Shown piece by piece: positions 5,701 to 6,627 of a stretch of DNA of 6,627 bases. The DNA is taken from the NCBI GenBank assembly GCA_963977795.1, contig CAXBRB010000155.1, positions 1 to 6,627 on the forward strand. Direction: 5' to 3'. Position 1 is the stretch's first letter, and each line of letters starts with the position of its first letter. The notes below the pieces were generated by a model. It saw only the letters and a list, made by a program, of their open reading frames with translations. It was not told the DNA's origin and did not search any database. Position numbers and translations under genes: made by a program. This stretch comes from Bog-756 sp963977795 (GTDB lineage: Bacteria > Actinomycetota > Acidimicrobiia > Acidimicrobiales > RAAP-2).

Positions 5701-6180
5701 ATGGGCGTACGGGCGCGAGGTGACCAGTTCCGCCGCCTCGTGCGCTCCGCCCTGGCCGACCTCTTCGACCAGCGCAGCCCCTTCGGCCGCCTCGCCCTGA
5801 CCCACGTCCTCATGACGGCGGGGGACACCCTCTTCGCCATCTCGCTGGCCGGGTCGCTGTTCTTCTCGATCTCGCCCACGGCGGCCAAGGACAAGGTCCT
5901 CCTCTACCTGCTGCTGACCATGGGCCCCTTCGCCGTGGTGGCCCCGGCCCTCGGGCCGCTGATCGACCGGAGCCGGGGGGCGCGGCGGGCCATGGTGGTG
6001 GCCTCGGCGGTCGGGCGGTGCGTGCTGTGCCCGTTCGTGGCCCGGGACATCCACTCGCTGCTGCTGTTTCCTGAGGCGTTCGTCATGCTGGTGCTGTCCA
6101 AGGTGTACCTGGTCACCAAGGGCGCCCTGGTGCCCGAGATGGCCGAGCTCGAGCTCCACGGCCCCGAGGGCCTGGCCGCT
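5701..6180 (+). pseudogene. MFS-like transporter, N-terminal part only, cut off by foreign sequence
   Basis: The first 160 residues of a polytopic membrane transporter, probably Major Facilitator Superfamily. After a basic cytoplasmic N-terminus (about 30 residues) come hydrophobic segments at about 31-55, 66-88, 96-113 and 119-141. The loop between the second and third contains GPLIDRSRGARR (85-96), an MFS motif A-like pattern with the Asp-Arg and trailing Arg pair. The segment ending TKGALVPEM is typical of actinobacterial MFS proteins annotated as efflux or uncharacterised permeases; the substrate is unknown. Recognisable sequence stops near GPEGLAA (residues 154-160). The frame then runs through non-family sequence to TGA at 6256-6258, giving 186 residues instead of the usual 400 or more. 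The break coincides with the composition change, so the gene is probably intact in the organism and broken only in this assembly. Confidence 0.75.
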
Positions 6181-6225
6181 GCGCCCGCCGGGCCTGTGAG
6201 TGGGCCTGCTGCCAGCTCGTTGCTT
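6181..6225. other. junction between bacterial and eukaryotic-type sequence
   Basis: Left of this interval the sequence is GC-rich bacterial transporter coding DNA; right of it is about 46% G+C (55 of 120 bases over 6241-6360). That part encodes a eukaryotic-type transposase on the other strand. The exact breakpoint cannot be fixed: transporter similarity ends at about 6180 and convincing transposase sequence begins at about 6220. No terminal inverted repeat, 8-bp target duplication or promoter is seen at the join. Confidence 0.8.
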
Positions 6226-6627
6226 GCTTTTGATGAGCTCCTCTGTGCGCTTTGCTGATTGATTAAAATACGTTCCAACGTCACGCACTGCCGTTGTAAT
6301 ATCTTTGAAGAGAGTGAAATCCTTTTCCAGCCTCTCGGCAACAAGATTCAGACGGTGAGCAAAGCAACTCATCTTGATGGAGTGTGGGCAATCATATCGG
6401 ATGCGACTGAGAAGGCCATTATCTGATCCTTGCATGACGCTACACCCATCAGCAGCCACTGCCACCAACTTGTTTCTCATTTGGTGCTTTGAAACCCCTG
6501 CAAATTTTTCCATGCATTCATACAACAATTCCGCCTGTCTTTTTGCTGATGGATTACTCCCCAAGGGCAACATCCCAACGAACACAAGCTGCAGCCCATT
6601 CTCGTTCCATAACCTTGCTTCAACACC
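6205..6627 (-). mobile_element. hAT-superfamily transposase fragment, eukaryotic type, both ends missing
   Basis: A minus-strand frame is open from the right edge (first full codon at 6627) with no stop. It encodes about 136 recognisable residues of a hAT transposase or a hAT-derived host protein of the ZNF862/KIAA1586/DUF4371 kind. VAVAADGCSVMQG (56-67) carries Asp60, the expected second catalytic aspartate of the RNase H-like fold. It is followed by the hAT hallmark CFAHRLNLV (88-96), with the CxxH pair Cys88 and His91. Recognisable sequence then runs to about KRTEELIKSKQ (126-136), ending near 6220. The N-terminal zinc finger, first catalytic Asp, helical insertion and catalytic Glu are all absent. 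Base composition and codon use (AAA, TTG, AAT, AGA) differ sharply from every other gene here. The family is known from animals, plants and fungi. I infer host or contaminant DNA rather than a bacterial gene; the species of origin cannot be told. Confidence 0.8.

Noticed and set aside
5647..6585. Apparent 312-residue minus-strand fusion protein: transposase followed by a second domain
   Set aside because: Only the part above about 6205 is real coding sequence. The remainder is the antisense of the transporter gene, open by chance because GC-rich DNA has few stops. It is not a novel fusion.
6181..6627. True transposon insertion into the bacterial transporter gene
   Set aside because: An inserted hAT element should show its terminal inverted repeat and non-coding end next to the target, with an 8-bp duplication. 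Here transposase coding sequence directly abuts the gene, and the other end is not in the window.
1..6627. CRISPR array, tRNA, rRNA, riboswitch or prophage signature
   Set aside because: By eye I found no regularly spaced repeats, no tRNA-like cloverleaf or conserved rRNA stretch, and no phage or integrase gene. Short GC palindromes occur throughout but are expected at this base composition.

Overview
The first ~6.18 kb is very GC-rich (about 82% G+C by hand count over positions 1-60), densely coded bacterial DNA. Its closest recognisable relatives are actinobacterial: a UvrD2-like helicase, an Rv1284-type beta-carbonic anhydrase and an Mcr-type alpha-methylacyl-CoA racemase. Several genes have a TANNNT -10-like hexamer 6-7 nt before the start codon, the leaderless arrangement common in Actinobacteria. 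A high-GC, probably uncultured actinobacterium (Acidimicrobiia is my guess) fits best. The last ~0.4 kb is different: about 46% G+C over 6241-6360, encoding on the minus strand a piece of a eukaryotic-type hAT transposase.

Layout. 1-1627 (-): SF1 DNA helicase, C-terminus beyond the left edge. 1799-2302 (+): two-pass membrane PH-domain protein, preceded by a possible 15-codon leader ORF. 2339-3373 (-): galactokinase, convergent with the PH gene. 3486-3980 (+): small beta-carbonic anhydrase, divergent from galK. 4100-5245 (+): CoA-transferase family III / alpha-methylacyl-CoA racemase, preceded by a possible promoter and a 19-codon leader ORF overlapping its start as ATGA. 5307-5600 (-): stand-alone Lrp/AsnC ligand-binding domain protein. 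5701 to about 6180 (+): N-terminal part of an MFS-like transporter, broken by the foreign sequence. About 6205-6627 (-): hAT transposase fragment, open at the right edge.

The bacterial genes look like ordinary core or housekeeping genes in alternating orientations, mostly single-gene transcription units: DNA repair, galactose phosphorylation, CO2/bicarbonate exchange, branched acyl-CoA epimerisation, small-molecule sensing and transport. I see no operon-level system joining them, and no CRISPR array, tRNA, rRNA, IS element or phage gene.

The most important observation is the abrupt junction between about 6180 and 6225. Bacterial transporter coding sequence runs directly into eukaryotic transposase coding sequence, with no terminal inverted repeat or target duplication visible. 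It is best explained as a chimeric assembly or a host/eukaryote contamination join, not as a biological gene fusion. Of the native observations, the possible leader peptide upstream of the racemase gene is the most worth checking.
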